A stretch of 64,000 nt of DNA from Maratus speciosus (taxonomy: Eukaryota; Arthropoda; Arachnida; Araneae; Salticidae). The notes beneath the pieces are model-generated. The model worked only from the letters and a program-made list of their open reading frames with translations. It was not told the origin of the DNA and did not search any database. The stretch spans positions 15,984,926 through 16,048,925 of the forward strand of contig OZ010787.1 of assembly GCA_963932465.1 (NCBI GenBank), in the 5' to 3' direction. The position numbers were made by a program, and so were the translations under genes. Below, piece after piece: positions 11,540-24,245 of this stretch; the first letter of the stretch is position 1; each line of letters starts with the position of its first letter.

Positions 11540-13540
11540 TCGGATGACCGGTAATATTAACTATGAATAACCAACATTCTTATTTATTGTAAATTCGCTC
11601 AAAATTTTTTTGATTTACAAACTCCTCGCTATGAGATTTTCTCTTTAATAATGTCGTATTCGACTACAATTTCAGTATTCTTGTAACAATGTATAGTCAC
11701 CTAAATTTACAGATATAAGTAACATAAAGTAAGCTTTTATAATTTTTAACTCTATTTTGAAATGTATTTTACAATATTCTGTGAAGAGTAAGAAAACAGA
11801 ATATGTATTTTTGAATTTAATGCTATTAAAAAACATGAACTATGGTGTGAAACAATTTCTCAAATTATATTGTTTCTATGACTTTTGCAGAGTATATCTC
11901 TTATAGTATCTTCCTCCTTTTCCCTAAAAAAGAAAATATCAAAGCTGACTCGGAATACCGTTCAGTGAAAAAGAACAACTTAAATAAACTTCCAATTTTT
12001 GGCATTGACATTATTGCACTAACTAGGTGTATTTAAACAGACACTTTGTTCGTTTCAACCATGAGTATAAAGAGATTTATTCTTTCCATCCAAAAAATGA
12101 AGTTATTCGTTAAAAAAAATAATATAAAAGCGTTCATAAATTATTTAAAGCAAACTTTAGTTGAAATAGAAACCTTCTAAATCCAACTAATTCAAAGACT
12201 AATAAGAAAAAGTAAAATACATATATTTAGAGCAAATTTCCATTTTTCTGTCTATTCTAAAAAAAAAAAGTAACTAACGCCGTCACCGCCTCCGCAGTAA
12301 GTGAATTTTTTTGTGACCTAGGGTCCTTCTTTGCTAATATTAAGAAAAATGCTGCACACAAAAATATGGAAATTGATAGTGTTATAGAGAAATGGTTTGA
12401 TAAACTCGCTGAAGCAGACAGTTTTTAAATCAAAGAATTATTTAAAGAGATATTTAAAGTTACACAAAATCGTTTCATTAAAAAAGTTTTATAGAAGCAA
12501 AAACTATACATAGGAATTTAATCATTTTTTCTAAGACATTAGACGAATTACATTAGAAGCTTCCGGTGTACAGTCTACATTTACTTTTTTAATTTGACTA
12601 ATTTTTTGAGGGTTTATTTCCATTTGAAATTCAAATTATCAGCTTTTAGAGAGATATTTTTTACATATTTAAGGAAAGGTTATTATTTTAAATTGTTGGC
12701 AATTGTAAAAACAAGTCAAAGAATAATATTTCATTCAAATAAAAAATTTATTTACTCGTGACTATTACAAACAGAAAAAACTTTTAAATTAGAATTAAAT
12801 GATTACGTATTAATAGCAGAAAAATATTGAAAATTACGTCATAAAAACTATATTTACACGTGAATATTAAAAGAGAAAGAAAACATTAAAAATAATAAAT
12901 CCATTTATATACACTAAAAGTCGTAAATGGATGAAATTACGTCCTATTTAAAATAGCCAAATAATAATATTTCCAAACAGTTTAAATCTAAAAATATATT
13001 TATACAAAGCATTTATTTCACATTTTCAGATGATCTTTTAAACTACAAAACTGTACGCAATGCTCATATATGTGTACAACAAATGTAACAGATTATTCAC
13101 AGAAGGCAACAAATATTCATATAAATACATATATAAAAATAATAGCCATTGTTTTAGGGAGATTGAAACTTGGAACCCAACTCAGATGGAATGTTTATGA
13201 AACATATTAAAACATGTTTTTTATTCTAAAAAATAAAAAGTTTACCTAAAAATGTTTGTCGCTTTTTATTAATACTATTTTAATAAACAATTCTCGTATG
13301 TTAATGTTAGGTACATAAATTTTGTTTAAAATAGTAAGGTCAAAGTGCCTAAAAATGGTGACCTATGAATGCAACAAAATTCTTATATCTAAAATCCTTT
13401 GGGGAGGGTGCCACACAATTGCTTGTTCACTAAGTTTTGGCTATTATTCTTTTGCTAACTTGAAAAACATCCTAGAGTATATTTCATGTTTGGTGAATCA
13501 CGTCTCGCCTCGGTAAAGGTCTGTTTATAGTGTGTTTCTG
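11540..13540. other. AT-rich stretch without supported genes
   Basis: Only short chance ORFs were seen. The 64-codon frame near 13322 has no recognisable domain and I do not call it. Confidence 0.5.
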
Positions 13541-13810
13541 TGTTTTGGTATTGTGTTATTGCAGCTGTGACGTCCTGGCCTGGGTATTCTCAATATTCTT
13601 GCTTCCGGTTCGGCAAGTTGTGAAGTTGGAGAAATTAAGAACCCTAGGTCAGTGCGGGGAGGGGCTTTATCTAATGATGAGTAGCCCAATATCTGTCGAA
13701 GTCCTGGTGTCATTCAGGCGGGCAACAAGCAATTCTCTGTCGCTGTTGGAGGTTGGCTTAGCCACTGAGAACCAGAGAACCAGGTAGGATTCTTCGATAT
13801 TTTCGTTCAA

Positions 13811-14660
13811 GTGATGATGTGTAACTCAGTTTGGTTCGTCAAGGACACACAGTCTTTAAGTGCGAGAATCGTCACCGAGTTGAATAAGATTAAGCAGCTG
13901 GAGGCCCCGAAGAAATCATTCTTTAAAAGCTCCATTGCTCGCTTAGAGGACATAGTTGTCCATCAGCATGCTTGTTTAATTCAAACGTCAAAGCTTCACG
14001 GAAGAGAAGTCAACACTTCAGAAAGAGTGCAGCTGAAATTCAATAATCGCCTGTTGCTCCAAGATCGGAAGACTCACGGAAGGAGGTGGTACCATCCGGT
14101 AGTTTCTACTCCGAAATGGCTCAAATGGTCACAGGTGAGTGAAAGACTCCTATGTTTAGGAGTAAGAGGGAAAAAATGTTAAAGAGGAAATTCAAAGATC
14201 GTGCTGAATCTCTTTCCCTGGCAACCCTGGAGATAAGAGAGCTATTGCGGAAACTAACAAGGCAAGCATGGCAGTGAATAAAATTCTTCCAGTTCAGCAT
14301 GTTTACATGATTCTTCAGAATAAGGAGACGGCTTCTTTCGATAATATTTTCGAATTAGTAGCCAATCAGATTGATACCATGGAATACAAATGGCTTTAAG
14401 AGGTATGCGTATTATCTCACGTGGAGGGGTTCTGATCATCGCGGACAACACAGCATACCTCGAGAGAATAGAGGCTGAAGTGCGACAAGCTGCTGTGGCA
14501 AAGGATCACTCATTTTCAAGACCAGTAAAGCGCAATCCGGGGATCATTATTTTTGGAGTTGATCCGAGTGTGGAAAGTGAAGCATTTTTTGCCGAGTAAC
14601 TACAGACTGCGGAACTATTAAATTATGATTATGATTCTTCTAATTAGGGAATTGAACGTG
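13811..14660 (+). pseudogene. LINE ORF1-like pseudogene
   Basis: The first readable piece (13811-14150) includes LSARIVTELNKIKQLEAPKK and SSIARLEDIVVHQHACLIQT, a coiled-coil-like leader typical of arthropod LINE ORF1 proteins. After frame breaks, 14390-14599 gives MALRGMRIISRGGVLIIAD and then NPGIIIFGVDPSVESEAFF, which matches the beta-strand core (IIFGVDxSxESEEFF) that precedes CCHC knuckles in I/Jockey/R1 ORF1 proteins. I did not find readable CCHC motifs. The family is from memory of similar proteins; the stops are seen directly. Confidence 0.6.
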
Positions 14661-15489
14661 TTGAATAAACTTTGATTTAGTTGTGTTTTGAGCACCGGAA
14701 ACACCGCGGGAGCGGTGGCAGAGACACGTGCTGGTGGACTCTAGATTTGGAAAGCTAGAGTTCTAGAGTACGTGCAGTCAGAATACTCTACAAGCGTACC
14801 TTAGATCCTGTTCAGACGGGGAGACTCGAGGTTCTTTTTAAGCGTAGGCGGGTTGAGTATATAAAAGCGATTCTGCATACTAAGGAGTTTCTTTTCGGAA
14901 ATTCCTTTTAGAAGGGCTCTCTGTTGACAATTTTGGCAAAATCTACAATGCTCTGGAACTCCGGGACGGGGAGGTGGATTCAAATGGAACCCAGGCTGCT
15001 CTTGTTAGACACCATTTTCGCCAGATCAGTAGTCGTGCAGAACGCAGTGGGTAAGACCGGTGAACTAGACCTATTTGTAATAAGTGAGCTGGAGTCAACT
15101 CTCGACTCCATGACTCATAACAATGCGCGCGACCACGGTGGATCTAGTCTGGAAATCCTCCGGGAGATCTTTCAGCATCACCTTTAGTGGTTGCTATTCT
15201 TGTGCAATCATTACCATAAGGAGTCTTACTTTCCACGGAGTTGGAAGCGTGCCATTGCTATCCGGTTTTGGAAAGAAGGAAGAAATAAGAGTAACATTTC
15301 TTCCTAGCGTCTTATTTGTCCCGCGCTTGGGAAGACCAAGATGTGTGCAACAAGCCTGTTTAACTTTCTTGAGAAAAATAACGTGCTCGATTGCAGGCAG
15401 TATAGTTTCCGTCTAAATCAAAGCGTAATCTACGCACTTCATGAGGTTGTACGTAACATTACGTAACATTTCCGAGTTAAAGAGAAAAA

Positions 15490-16060
15490 GTATCCCTGTC
15501 TGGTAACCCTATATATAAAGAACGTTTTCAAAAGTGCCCGTCGGACAGACCTGCTTTGCTCTTGTATCAATATGGTGTTCTTTCAAACCTCCTGGGTCTG
15601 ACTGATCCTTTTCTAAGAAATAGATCAAATGTCTCGAACACTGGAGAGCATTTCCTTACTTTTGGGATGTCGCAATGGTCATATCTCGGTGCGATCCTCT
15701 GGTTAATCCTGATGAACATTCTACTGAAACTGCTAGGTATTGACAAAGTTTGAACTATTTTGGTTTTGACGATGACATTTCCATCATGGAACGTAGTCCG
15801 GCAGTCTACAGGTTCGCCAATATTGTCCGGTAGGTTATTGCAGAGATCCATGCTTGGGCAGTTGATTGCGGCTTGTATTTTACGTACCCGTGCATGGTCA
15901 TAGATGGTAGGTGGCTTTGCCCGAAAAACCACTCGGCCAAAGATGTGCATCGGATGCCTGACCTTGGTTTTTGATGGAAGGATTTGCTGTTCCTTCCCTG
16001 TTCGCTCCTGGTTTTTAGTAGCCAATGTGGGATTTGTCGATCCCGGTTCTGTTTATTCTC
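15490..16060 (+). pseudogene. LINE reverse transcriptase remnant
   Basis: Frames give QYGVLSNLLGLTDPFLRNRS (15565-15624), then FGMSQWSYLGAILW (15661-15702), a decayed form of the GxPQGSxLGPxLW box of non-LTR RTs. A shifted frame near 15760 gives DDDISIM, the remains of the YADD catalytic box, followed by YRFANIVR and IAEIHAWAVDCGLYF. Further on the thumb region reads as short fragments to about 16050. Frameshifts and stops make it inactive. Confidence 0.7.
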
Positions 16061-16099
16061 TTGTTACCTAAAATCCTACGCAAAAATGGTATGGAAATG

Positions 16100-17037
16100 T
16101 GACATAATTAAACATACTCATTCCCGGAACAAAACGTGAAACATGTTACTGCAGTTAAAACGATTCTTCTAGGCTCATTTTCCATTGAAGTATTCATTGT
16201 TACTAACGGAATTCCGACAAAATGTACTAAATGCAAAGTATAATCCCGAAATCAATATTACCTTTTCGTTTTTCCCTTTTTTCCAAGTAACACCATCAAC
16301 GTCACAGAATTTAAGGTCTTAATCATCTACTTGAAATGAGAGTGAGAAAAGACGACACGTTTTGAACTAGAGTTGCTCTAAAAATTTCATCGCATTTTGG
16401 TGTCTGATTTTGGATGGACCTATTAGCAAATCATTAGATCCGTCAAATAGGATTCTTCCAGCACATCTACTATGGAAAATTTATATGATATTTTCATAAT
16501 TAAAATCATTTTAAAAAGCAGAAATTGTGAGTAATTGAACTTTCTTCAACATTTATGAATTTCCACATTGTAGTGAATTAGTGTTTTTATGTAGCTGAGT
16601 GCTTAATTACGTATTTCAATTAATACAGACATAATTGAGACATGTTTTGTGTATATGTAGAGTATTTTGTACAGTGAAGATGGTTGTCTTTCAGTTTTGG
16701 TTTGTTTTAATACTGGCTTTGCAAATCATTGATTGGAAACGTTATTGTGAAACAACATATTATAATGTGTTTGTTTAGCTATAAATAAAACCATGAACAG
16801 TAAATATTCTATTAATAATTAAATTACACTATATATGTTCCAATAGAAGGGTAATTTAATATCGAATCGTAGTGGAGGCTGCCTTTAAAGGAAAAATGTG
16901 ATGATGGAAAGATGACTCTTTCTCTGGAACTAATTTGTCTATTCTAGTTCTACAGGAAACTCAAGATTTGTTTAGGAAAAAGAGAAAAAATAAAATATTC
17001 AACGTTTAATTCTTTCACTGTGAAACGTATTACATTA
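16100..17037. other. No gene seen
   Basis: AT-rich sequence without readable domains or obvious terminal repeats. Confidence 0.5.
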
Positions 17038-17039
17038 TA

Positions 17040-18015
17040 CACTATATGGCCAAAAGTCACCATACACTTTCAATTTTAGACATTTTGTCGAATATTTATA
17101 GCTATACTGATCGCATTCTTCTGGAACTTCAGGATTATAAAGAATATGTTTGACCTCATGTTTATCAATGTCAATTTGATCAGGAGGACAATTAGAAGGC
17201 CAAAAAAATCGAAGAAAAGTAATAATTGGGACCACACTGTAAAATAAAATGCACTAAATGATATATCGCTACAGCACGGAGAACTAAAGTAGGCTCCAAA
17301 GAGAACTGAAATATTAAAAAATTAAAAATGGTATAAAAATTAAAAATGACAATTTGTGGAAAATCCCTTGTCATTCAGCTACTTTCAGAGAGCAACAAAA
17401 ATTAGTTCACTCTATTGCCGATATGTTTCCGAATTTTCGCGATATTTGACTGTTTTTTTTTCCGTATGAGTTGCTCCATATAATTGACTATTAAATAATG
17501 AAAAAAAACTTTGTTATCATTTGCGCATGTGCGGGTAAAAAGCATTTCATTCAACTACTCATATTTCATCAAAGGTTTAATATATTTATATTCCAATTGA
17601 ACTATATTGTTTCTGCTACATTTTGTCAAATTTTCTGAAACTGGCGTTAAATTTGATTGAAAATCCTGCATGATATAAACAAAAAACATGCAAGAATTTT
17701 TTGAACCTAATAAAAAGTTACTTTATTCCATGAAAGTACGTTCTATTTTTACGCAAATGAATGTGCATATTGCACAATATCCGCATATTCGTGTGCTGTA
17801 GCGATAGATTATTTCGTGCATTTTATTTTACAGGGTGATCACAAATATTATTATTTTCCTTCGATTTTTTTGGCCCTAATTGGCCTCTTGATCAAATCGT
17901 CTTCCATATATATATATGAGGCCAAACATATTCTTTATAATCCTGAAGTATATCTTTAAATATTCGACAAAATGCCTAAAATTGAAAATGTCCGGTGACT
18001 TTTGGAAATATAGTG
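17040..18015. mobile_element. Tc1-like MITE with ~235 bp inverted arms
   Basis: CACTATATGGCCAAAAGTCA after TA (17038-17039) pairs with TGACTTTTGGAAATATAGTG before TA (18016-18017). The GGCCAAAAGT end is typical of Tc1-like TIRs. Homology between the arms runs about 235 bp inward with a few indels (17040-17277 against 17785-18015), including TTCAGGATTATAAAGAATAT and ATGCACTAAATGATATATCG. The ~500 bp centre has no transposase. The right arm carries a small (TA) insertion and has lost about 20 bp relative to the left. Confidence 0.85.
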
Positions 18016-18019
18016 TATG

Positions 18020-18955
18020 TTAAATTATATCTAAAAAGATATTTTTTTATTCATTGTAGAGATGAGATGGGGCATAAGTTATTAAAAACAATGATGCCAA
18101 TTGATGTATCATTTGCGACACATTTGGGTTAAATTGAGGATCAAATCTTAGCTTTAATGGAAATAATAAAAATAATAAATAGTAAAAAAAATACATAAGT
18201 ATATTTTATTGAAATTTATAATTTTTACGTTTATTCTTTAATTACTAGTCCTGTGCAAATGTATTTTCAACTTAATTTCTTATTATAATATTATTATTAT
18301 GGCTATATTTCATCAGAATTTATATAATTATTGAATTTATTTGTTTATTTTATTATTTAATGAAAATAGGAAATTTTTAATTTTTAAACATTTTACTATG
18401 CCTTATAAAAACCACAATGTAACTGGGTTCCGAGAGTTTCGTATTTTAAGCCCATGGGGCACTCTACTGTATATAACATCTGAGAGTAATGCAGGGGTCG
18501 TACGGTTAAGGGATTTTTTCAGGACAAATATCACTATTTGTTTATAGAAAAATAAATCTAGGTTAAACGCGCGAAATTTTCCCTTATTTAAGAAGAGATT
18601 TTTCCATAAGAAAATACTGGTACCGAAGAATTTCCCGATCGTGAACTTTTAGGACAAGTACGACCACTGGTAATGTCATGGAAGCTGTATTTTTAAGTGT
18701 TCTCTAAAAACCTACAGACAGCATATTAATCATCTGACGCGCATAAAGTAAATCTAACATATTCCAATCAGTTGAAAAAGTACTATGCTTTAGATTTGGG
18801 AGCTTGATGATAGTGATTTGCAGTTCTTCTAAGAAATTTCTCTTAGTCATGAACTATATCTTATAGATTATACTGGTAGCGAATACATTTCTGTATTCTA
18901 TTTTCATTTAGAAGAACAATATAGAATTAAAACTACATCTAATGTTTGTTTGGTG
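18020..18955. other. No gene seen
   Basis: AT-rich sequence; ORFs are short and featureless. Confidence 0.5.
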
Positions 18956-18959
18956 TATT

Positions 18960-19195
18960 TTTTAGTGGGCGATTATCTGCGCAAGGGATATAAGCCGAGG
19001 CAAGGGGTAAATATTACACTCCGTGTGGCTCTTTCTAAGGAAACTTAACCCGTATGTACCAAAGCAGAACAAGATTCGGAGAAAACTACGAAAAAATCCA
19101 AACGGTTAGGTTGACGAACGCGACATGGATTCGAACTCAGCATCTCCCGTCTACCAACTTTCAGAGAAGAATCTCTTAGCCACTTGTGGGGCTAA
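18960..19195 (-). repeat. Probable tRNA-derived SINE
   Basis: On the minus strand AGTGGCTAAGAGATTC resembles a pol III A box, and GAGTTCGAATCC, about 40 nt further, is a canonical B box. The acceptor stem does not pair, so it is not a functional tRNA. The downstream body (about 18960-19110) includes CTTGTTCTGCTTTGGTAC. There is no second copy in the window, so SINE status is inferred from the head alone. Confidence 0.4.
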
Positions 19196-19199
19196 AAGT

Positions 19200-19440
19200 A
19201 CACATAAAGAAGCCAAAGAATCGTGATAATATACTTATATATTACTCTAATCAAAGAATTCTAAATATACCAAAACATATTCTCCCTCAAAATAGTTTCT
19301 GACATATTTTATAATAACATCATCTCCACAGCTATCTTTAGTAAACTTTTTTTTCTTTTAATATATCTAATAGTTTTAACAGGCATTCAGTAAAACTACA
19401 AATACTTATTGTGGTAAAATAAAGTATTATGTGTAAAGTA
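19200..19440. other. No gene seen
   Basis: AT-rich flank between the SINE-like repeat and the Tc1 element. Confidence 0.4.
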
Positions 19441-19681
19441 TTACAGTGCGGTGGAAAAGTTTATGCACAAACTAAATGTTTTTATAAAATGAAAAATATA
19501 CACTGGAATTCTTTGAGATTTTTACTGTATCCGAACAATTGGATTACAAATTAATGTTTCGAATTCGGAAACAATTCATTGTAAGGAAAATAAAAAATTA
19601 TAAAACAAATCAAAATTGTTATGGCACAAAAGTTTATGCACAAAAACGAAATATTTACATTTCACAAGGCACAAAAGTCCT

Positions 19682-20236
19682 TTAGTAGTCTATGGTATAT
19701 CCATTTCACCTTATGAGGTCGAATACGCGATTTTTCATTGATAACATGAGGGTATCTGGGCTGAGTTGTTGGCCAGTTCACCACACTGATATTCTGAGAT
19801 CGAAGCCATTGTTTTGTGAAACGGGAAGTGGGGATCGATGCATTGTCTTGCTAAAAGGTCTCAAATGCTCACTCAGGATTTTCTGATACTTTTGGGAATT
19901 TTGTCTGCCATTTAGGAAGCAAAGAGGCGTTTGTGCATTGTAGCAAAAAGCGCCCTATTCCATGAGCGAACCACCACGTTGTTGCTTTCTCAATATGCTC
20001 TTCATATCTTTCCTCAAGGCACGCCAATAAAATAAGGAGCCATCTGGACCATCCAAATTACATTCTTTTACATCAGAAAAAATAACACTAATCCATTCGT
20101 CACGATAACACATGTTCTGTTTTGCCCATTAAAGTCTTGCTTGTATGTGACACGGGTTCAGAAAACGCTTACGAGCTAATTTTTGTCTTTTGATGAATCC
20201 TGATTCGGTTATTCGTCTGCGTATGGTGTCAAGTGA
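19682..20236 (-). pseudogene. Tc1 transposase, C-terminal part
   Basis: The minus strand gives SLDTIRRRITESGFIKRQK (second HTH region), then NPCHIQARL, ISVIFSDVKECNLDGPDG (first catalytic D in FSDVKECN), LRKQQRGGSLM and GAFCYN, equivalent to the GGGSVMVWGAF stretch, and later SQNNGFDLRISVWWTGQQLS, SPDTL and RVFDLIR. Position and order match DD34E Tc1 transposases. Stops (for example after HIQARL) show decay. The N-terminal part is at 24393-24476, beyond the foldback insertion. Confidence 0.85.
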
Positions 20237-20391
20237 TATTAGGTAGCTTTCTTTACAAAAAGCTACCTATTGCAGCCGTTCGGAGGAAAGCGATTTCAAA
20301 AAATTTTGGTATATTTTCATCGATCATGACCCCCAGACCCCGAAACCACCTTCCGTTCAAAATTGATATATATATATATATATATATATAT

Positions 20392-20439
<48 letters not shown>

Positions 20440-22200
20440 GACCTATGTCACACTGTAACTCTCGTATTTATGAACCGATTTCGATGTAATTTGGTGTGTA
20501 CATAGTACATACCAATTTCTCGACCGAGTTCGTTGGCCAGCTTGATCCGCCATTTTGTTTCAAAATGGCGGCCATTTAAAAATTTTTAAAAATTTTAAAA
20601 CTTGAAATGTGGTACCAAAAAATTGAAAATGGAAAAATATTTTTTTCTTATGTATTTGACCTTTATACAAAGACTCCGTAGCAGTTTTTGTTTCGTCTAT
20701 ATCTTAAAAAATGGCTGAGTTATAGCATTTTGAATTTCTAGCGAAGCTGACATTTTGAAACGTCCTGAATTTTGTCACGCGATAAAAGGCGTATTTATGA
20801 ACCGATTTGGAAGTAACTTCGTTTATACATAGTACAGACCAATGTCTCGACCGAGTTCGTTGGCCAGCTTCATCCGCCATCTTGTTTAAAAATGGCGGCC
20901 ATTTAAAATTTTAAGAAAAATTTAAATTTGAAATGTGGAGCCAAAAAATTGAAAATTGAAAAAATATTTTTTTCTTATGTGTTTGACCTTGATAAAAAGA
21001 TTCGGGAGCAGTTTTTGTTTCGTCTATATCTTGAAAAATGGATGAGTTATAGCATTTTGAATTTCTAGCGTGGCTGACATTTTGAAACGTCCTGATTTTT
21101 GCCACGTGATAACAGACGTATTTATGAACCGATTTGGATGTACCTTGGTGTGTACATAGTACATACAAATAACTCAACCGAGTTCGTTGGCCAGCTTCAT
21201 CCGCCATTTTGTTTCAAAATGGCGGCCATTTAAAAAAAATTTTAAAATTTTAAATTTAAAATGAGATACCAAAAAATTGGAAAATGAAAAAGATTTTTTT
21301 CGTATGTGTTTGACCTTAATACAAAAATTCCGGAACAGGTTTTGTTTCGTCTATATCTAAAAAAATAGCTGAGTTATAACATTTTGAATTTCTATTGTGG
21401 CTGACATTTTAAAACGACCTGATTTTTGTCACGCGATAACAGGCGTATTTATGAACCGATTTGGATGTAACTTGGTCTGTACATAGTACATACCAATGTC
21501 TCGATCGAGTTTGTTGGCCAGTTTCATTCGCCATCGTGTTTCAAAAGGGTTGCCATTTAAAAAAAATAATGTAATTCAAAATTTAAAATGAGGTATTAAA
21601 AAATTGGAAAATGAAAAAGATTTTTTTTATGTGTTTGGCCTTGATACAAAGATTCTGGAGCAGTTTTTGTTTCTGAAAATTTGTTCTTTTGTTTATATCT
21701 TAAAAAGTGGTTGAATTATAGCACTTTGAATTTCTATCATGGCTAACACTTTGAAACGATCTTGTATTTGTCACGCGATACCACACGTATTCGCCATTTT
21801 CGATGGAAGAAGACATGTGGGTAGTATGCATCAATATCTCGACCAAGTTCACTGTCCAGCTTCATCAGCCATCTTGTTTCAAAATGGCGGCCATTAAATT
21901 AAAAAAAATTATATTTAAAGTGAGGTGCAAAAAAATTAGAAATTGAAAAAGGTTTCTTTCTTAAGTATTTGACCTTGATATAAGGATTCAGGAGCATTTT
22001 TTGTTTGTCTTTATCTTAAAAAATGGCTCAGATATAGCAGTTTCAATTTCTAACGTGGGTGACATTTTGAAAAATCTGAATTTTGCCTGCGACAGCACTC
22101 GTATATATCAACCGATTCCGATGTGAGTGAGCATGTGCACAGCAATTACTAAGGTCTCGACCAAGTTCACTGGTTAGCCTCATCCACCATGTTGTCTTAA
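20440..22200 (-). repeat. Left-arm tandem ~328 bp subunits, copy 2
   Basis: The landmark AAAATGGCGGCCATTTAAA occurs near 20571, 20896, 21224, 21552 (diverged) and 21890, with a weaker unit near 22200, in reverse orientation relative to the right arm. Divergence between neighbouring units is greater than between corresponding units of the two arms, as expected if the arms arose by a later whole-arm duplication or are homogenised with each other. Confidence 0.85.
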
Positions 22201-22420
22201 AATGGCAGGCACTTTAAGAAATCGCCGAATTTGGCAGTTAAATATAAGTTACTTTAAATAAAAGCAGCTTGGATAAAGCTGACTAATTTCGCGAAATTCT
22301 CATTCATAAGGATTTAGTATTGATAAAAATTTGTATTGAATCTCCTACATTCGGTTTCCACTTAATTGAGCTTCGTGTGTTTGAATAATATAAGTTGGCT
22401 TTTTTAAAATAAGGAATATG

Positions 22421-22675
22421 AAAGCTACCTCTTCCTCCCGGCACTGGCCGGAAGGACTTTTTTTGATCCAAGTCGATATTTTATCTGAGAGACAAATTGC
22501 TAGTTACAGACAATCTTTTAATTTTTCTATCCTTACGAAATGTGGTTTCACTCGACCTTTCTGAGCGATACGCATTTTTGAATTGCTTTCCACGTTGCAA
22601 AACACTATAAATACCAGGTTTAGACCGATTTAAAAAAGTCCTTCCGGCCAGTGCCGGGAGGAAGAGGTAGCTTTC
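22421..22675. repeat. Inner palindrome and unique spacer of foldback element
   Basis: AAAGCTACCTCTTCCTCCCG and the GC-rich stem (22421-22461) are perfectly matched in reverse by 22637-22675. The loop (about 22466-22631) is unique here and has no ORF of note. The inner stem edge repeats the terminal motif AGGTAGCTTT. Confidence 0.85.
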
Positions 22676-22859
22676 AAATTCCTTATTTTAAAAAAGCCAA
22701 CTTATATTATTCAAACACACGAAGCTCAATTTAGTGGAAACCGAATATAGGAGATTCAATACTAATTTTTATCAATACTAAATCATTATGAATGAGAATT
22801 TCGCGAAATTAGTCAGCTTTATCCAAGCTAATTTTATTTAAAGTAACTTATATTTGGCT

Positions 22860-24245
22860 GAGATGTTGATGTATACTATCCACGTGCCTTCTTACATGGA
22901 AATAGGCGAATACGTGTGTTATCACGTGATAAATACAAGATCGTTTCAAAATGTTAGCAATACTAGAAATTCAAAGTGCTATAATTCAAACATTTTTTAA
23001 GATATAAACAAAAGAACAAATTTTCAGAAACAAAATCTGCTCCGGAATCTTTGTATCAATGCCAAACACATAAAAAAATCTTTTTCATTTTCCAATTTTT
23101 TAATACCTCATTTTAAATTTTAAATTTAATTTTTTTTAAATGGCAAGCCTTTTGAAACAAGATGGCGAATGAAGCTGGCGAACGAACTCGGTCGAGACAT
23201 TGGTATGTACAGACCAAGAAACATCCAAATCGGTTCATAAATATGCTTGTTATCGCGTGACGAAAATCAGGTCGTTTTCAAATGTCAGCCACAATAAAAA
23301 TCCAAAATGCTATAACTCAGCCATTTTTTTAGATATAGACGAAACAAAAACTGTTCCGGAATCTTTGTATTAAGGTCAAACACATACAAAAAAAATCTTT
23401 TTCATTTTTCAATTTTTTGATTTCATTTTAAATTTTAAAACTTAAATTTTTTTTTTAAATGGCCGCCATTTTGAAACAAGATGGCGGATGAAGCTGGCCA
23501 ACGAACTCGGTCGAGATATTTGTATGTACTATGTACACACCAAGGTACATCCAAATCGGTTCATAAATACCCCTGTTATCACGTGACAAATATAGGACGT
23601 TTCAAAATGTCAGCCACGCTAGAAAATCAAAATGCTATAACTCAGCCATTTTTTAAGATATAGACGAAACAAAAACTGCTCCCGAATCTTTGTATCAAGG
23701 TCAAATACATAAGAAAAAATATTTTTCCATTCTTAATTTTTTGGTACCACATTTCAAATTTAAATTTTTCTTAAAAATTTAAATGGCTGCCATTTTTAAA
23801 CAAGATGGCGGATGAAGCTGGACAACGAACTCGGTCGAGACATTGGTATGTACTATGTACAAACGAAGTTACATCCAAATCGGTTCATAAATATGCCTTT
23901 TATCGCGTGACAAAATTCAGGACGTTTCAAAATGTCAGCCACGCTAGAAATTCAAAATGCTATAACTCAGCCATTTTTTAAGATATAGACGAAACAAAAA
24001 CTGCTCCGGAATCTTTGTATAAAGGTCAAATACATCAGAAAAAAATATTTTTCCATTTTCAATTCTTTGGTACCACATTTCAAATTTCAAATTAAAAAAA
24101 AAAGTTAAATGGCCGCCATTTTGAAACAAAATGTCGGATGAAGCTGGCCAACGAACTCGGTCGAGACATTTGTATGTACTATGTACATACCGAATTACAT
24201 CGAAATCGGTTCATAAATTCGAGAGTTACAGTATGACAAAGGTCA
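22860..24245 (+). repeat. Right-arm tandem ~328 bp subunits, copy 2
   Basis: Subunit landmarks lie near 23142 (diverged), 23461, 23786 and 24111, preceded by a partial unit. The join at about 22860 (ATATTTGGCTG then AGATGTTGATG) corresponds to positions 113 and 507 of copy 1, revealing a ~395 bp deletion. Confidence 0.85.

Larger units (their letters stand above)
13550..16070 (+). mobile_element. Degenerate I/Jockey-type LINE
   Basis: A GC-richer block contains, in order, an ORF1-like part and an ORF2 reverse transcriptase remnant, all on the plus strand. Both ends are uncertain; I see no poly-A tail or clear target duplication. The GC contrast with the flanks and the order ORF1 then RT indicate one non-LTR retrotransposon rather than separate genes. 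Frames are broken throughout, and the endonuclease region and much of the RT are missing or unreadable. Confidence 0.7.

Noticed and set aside
15567..16025. 152-codon minus-strand ORF
   Set aside because: Antisense shadow of the LINE reverse transcriptase; sense motifs are on the plus strand.
19110..19190. True tRNA gene
   Set aside because: Pol III box motifs are present but the acceptor stem does not pair; kept only as a probable SINE head.
20911..21207. 98-codon ORF starting MADEAG as a gene
   Set aside because: It is one subunit of the foldback array; equivalent frames in other subunits are broken at different places, so no coding constraint is visible.
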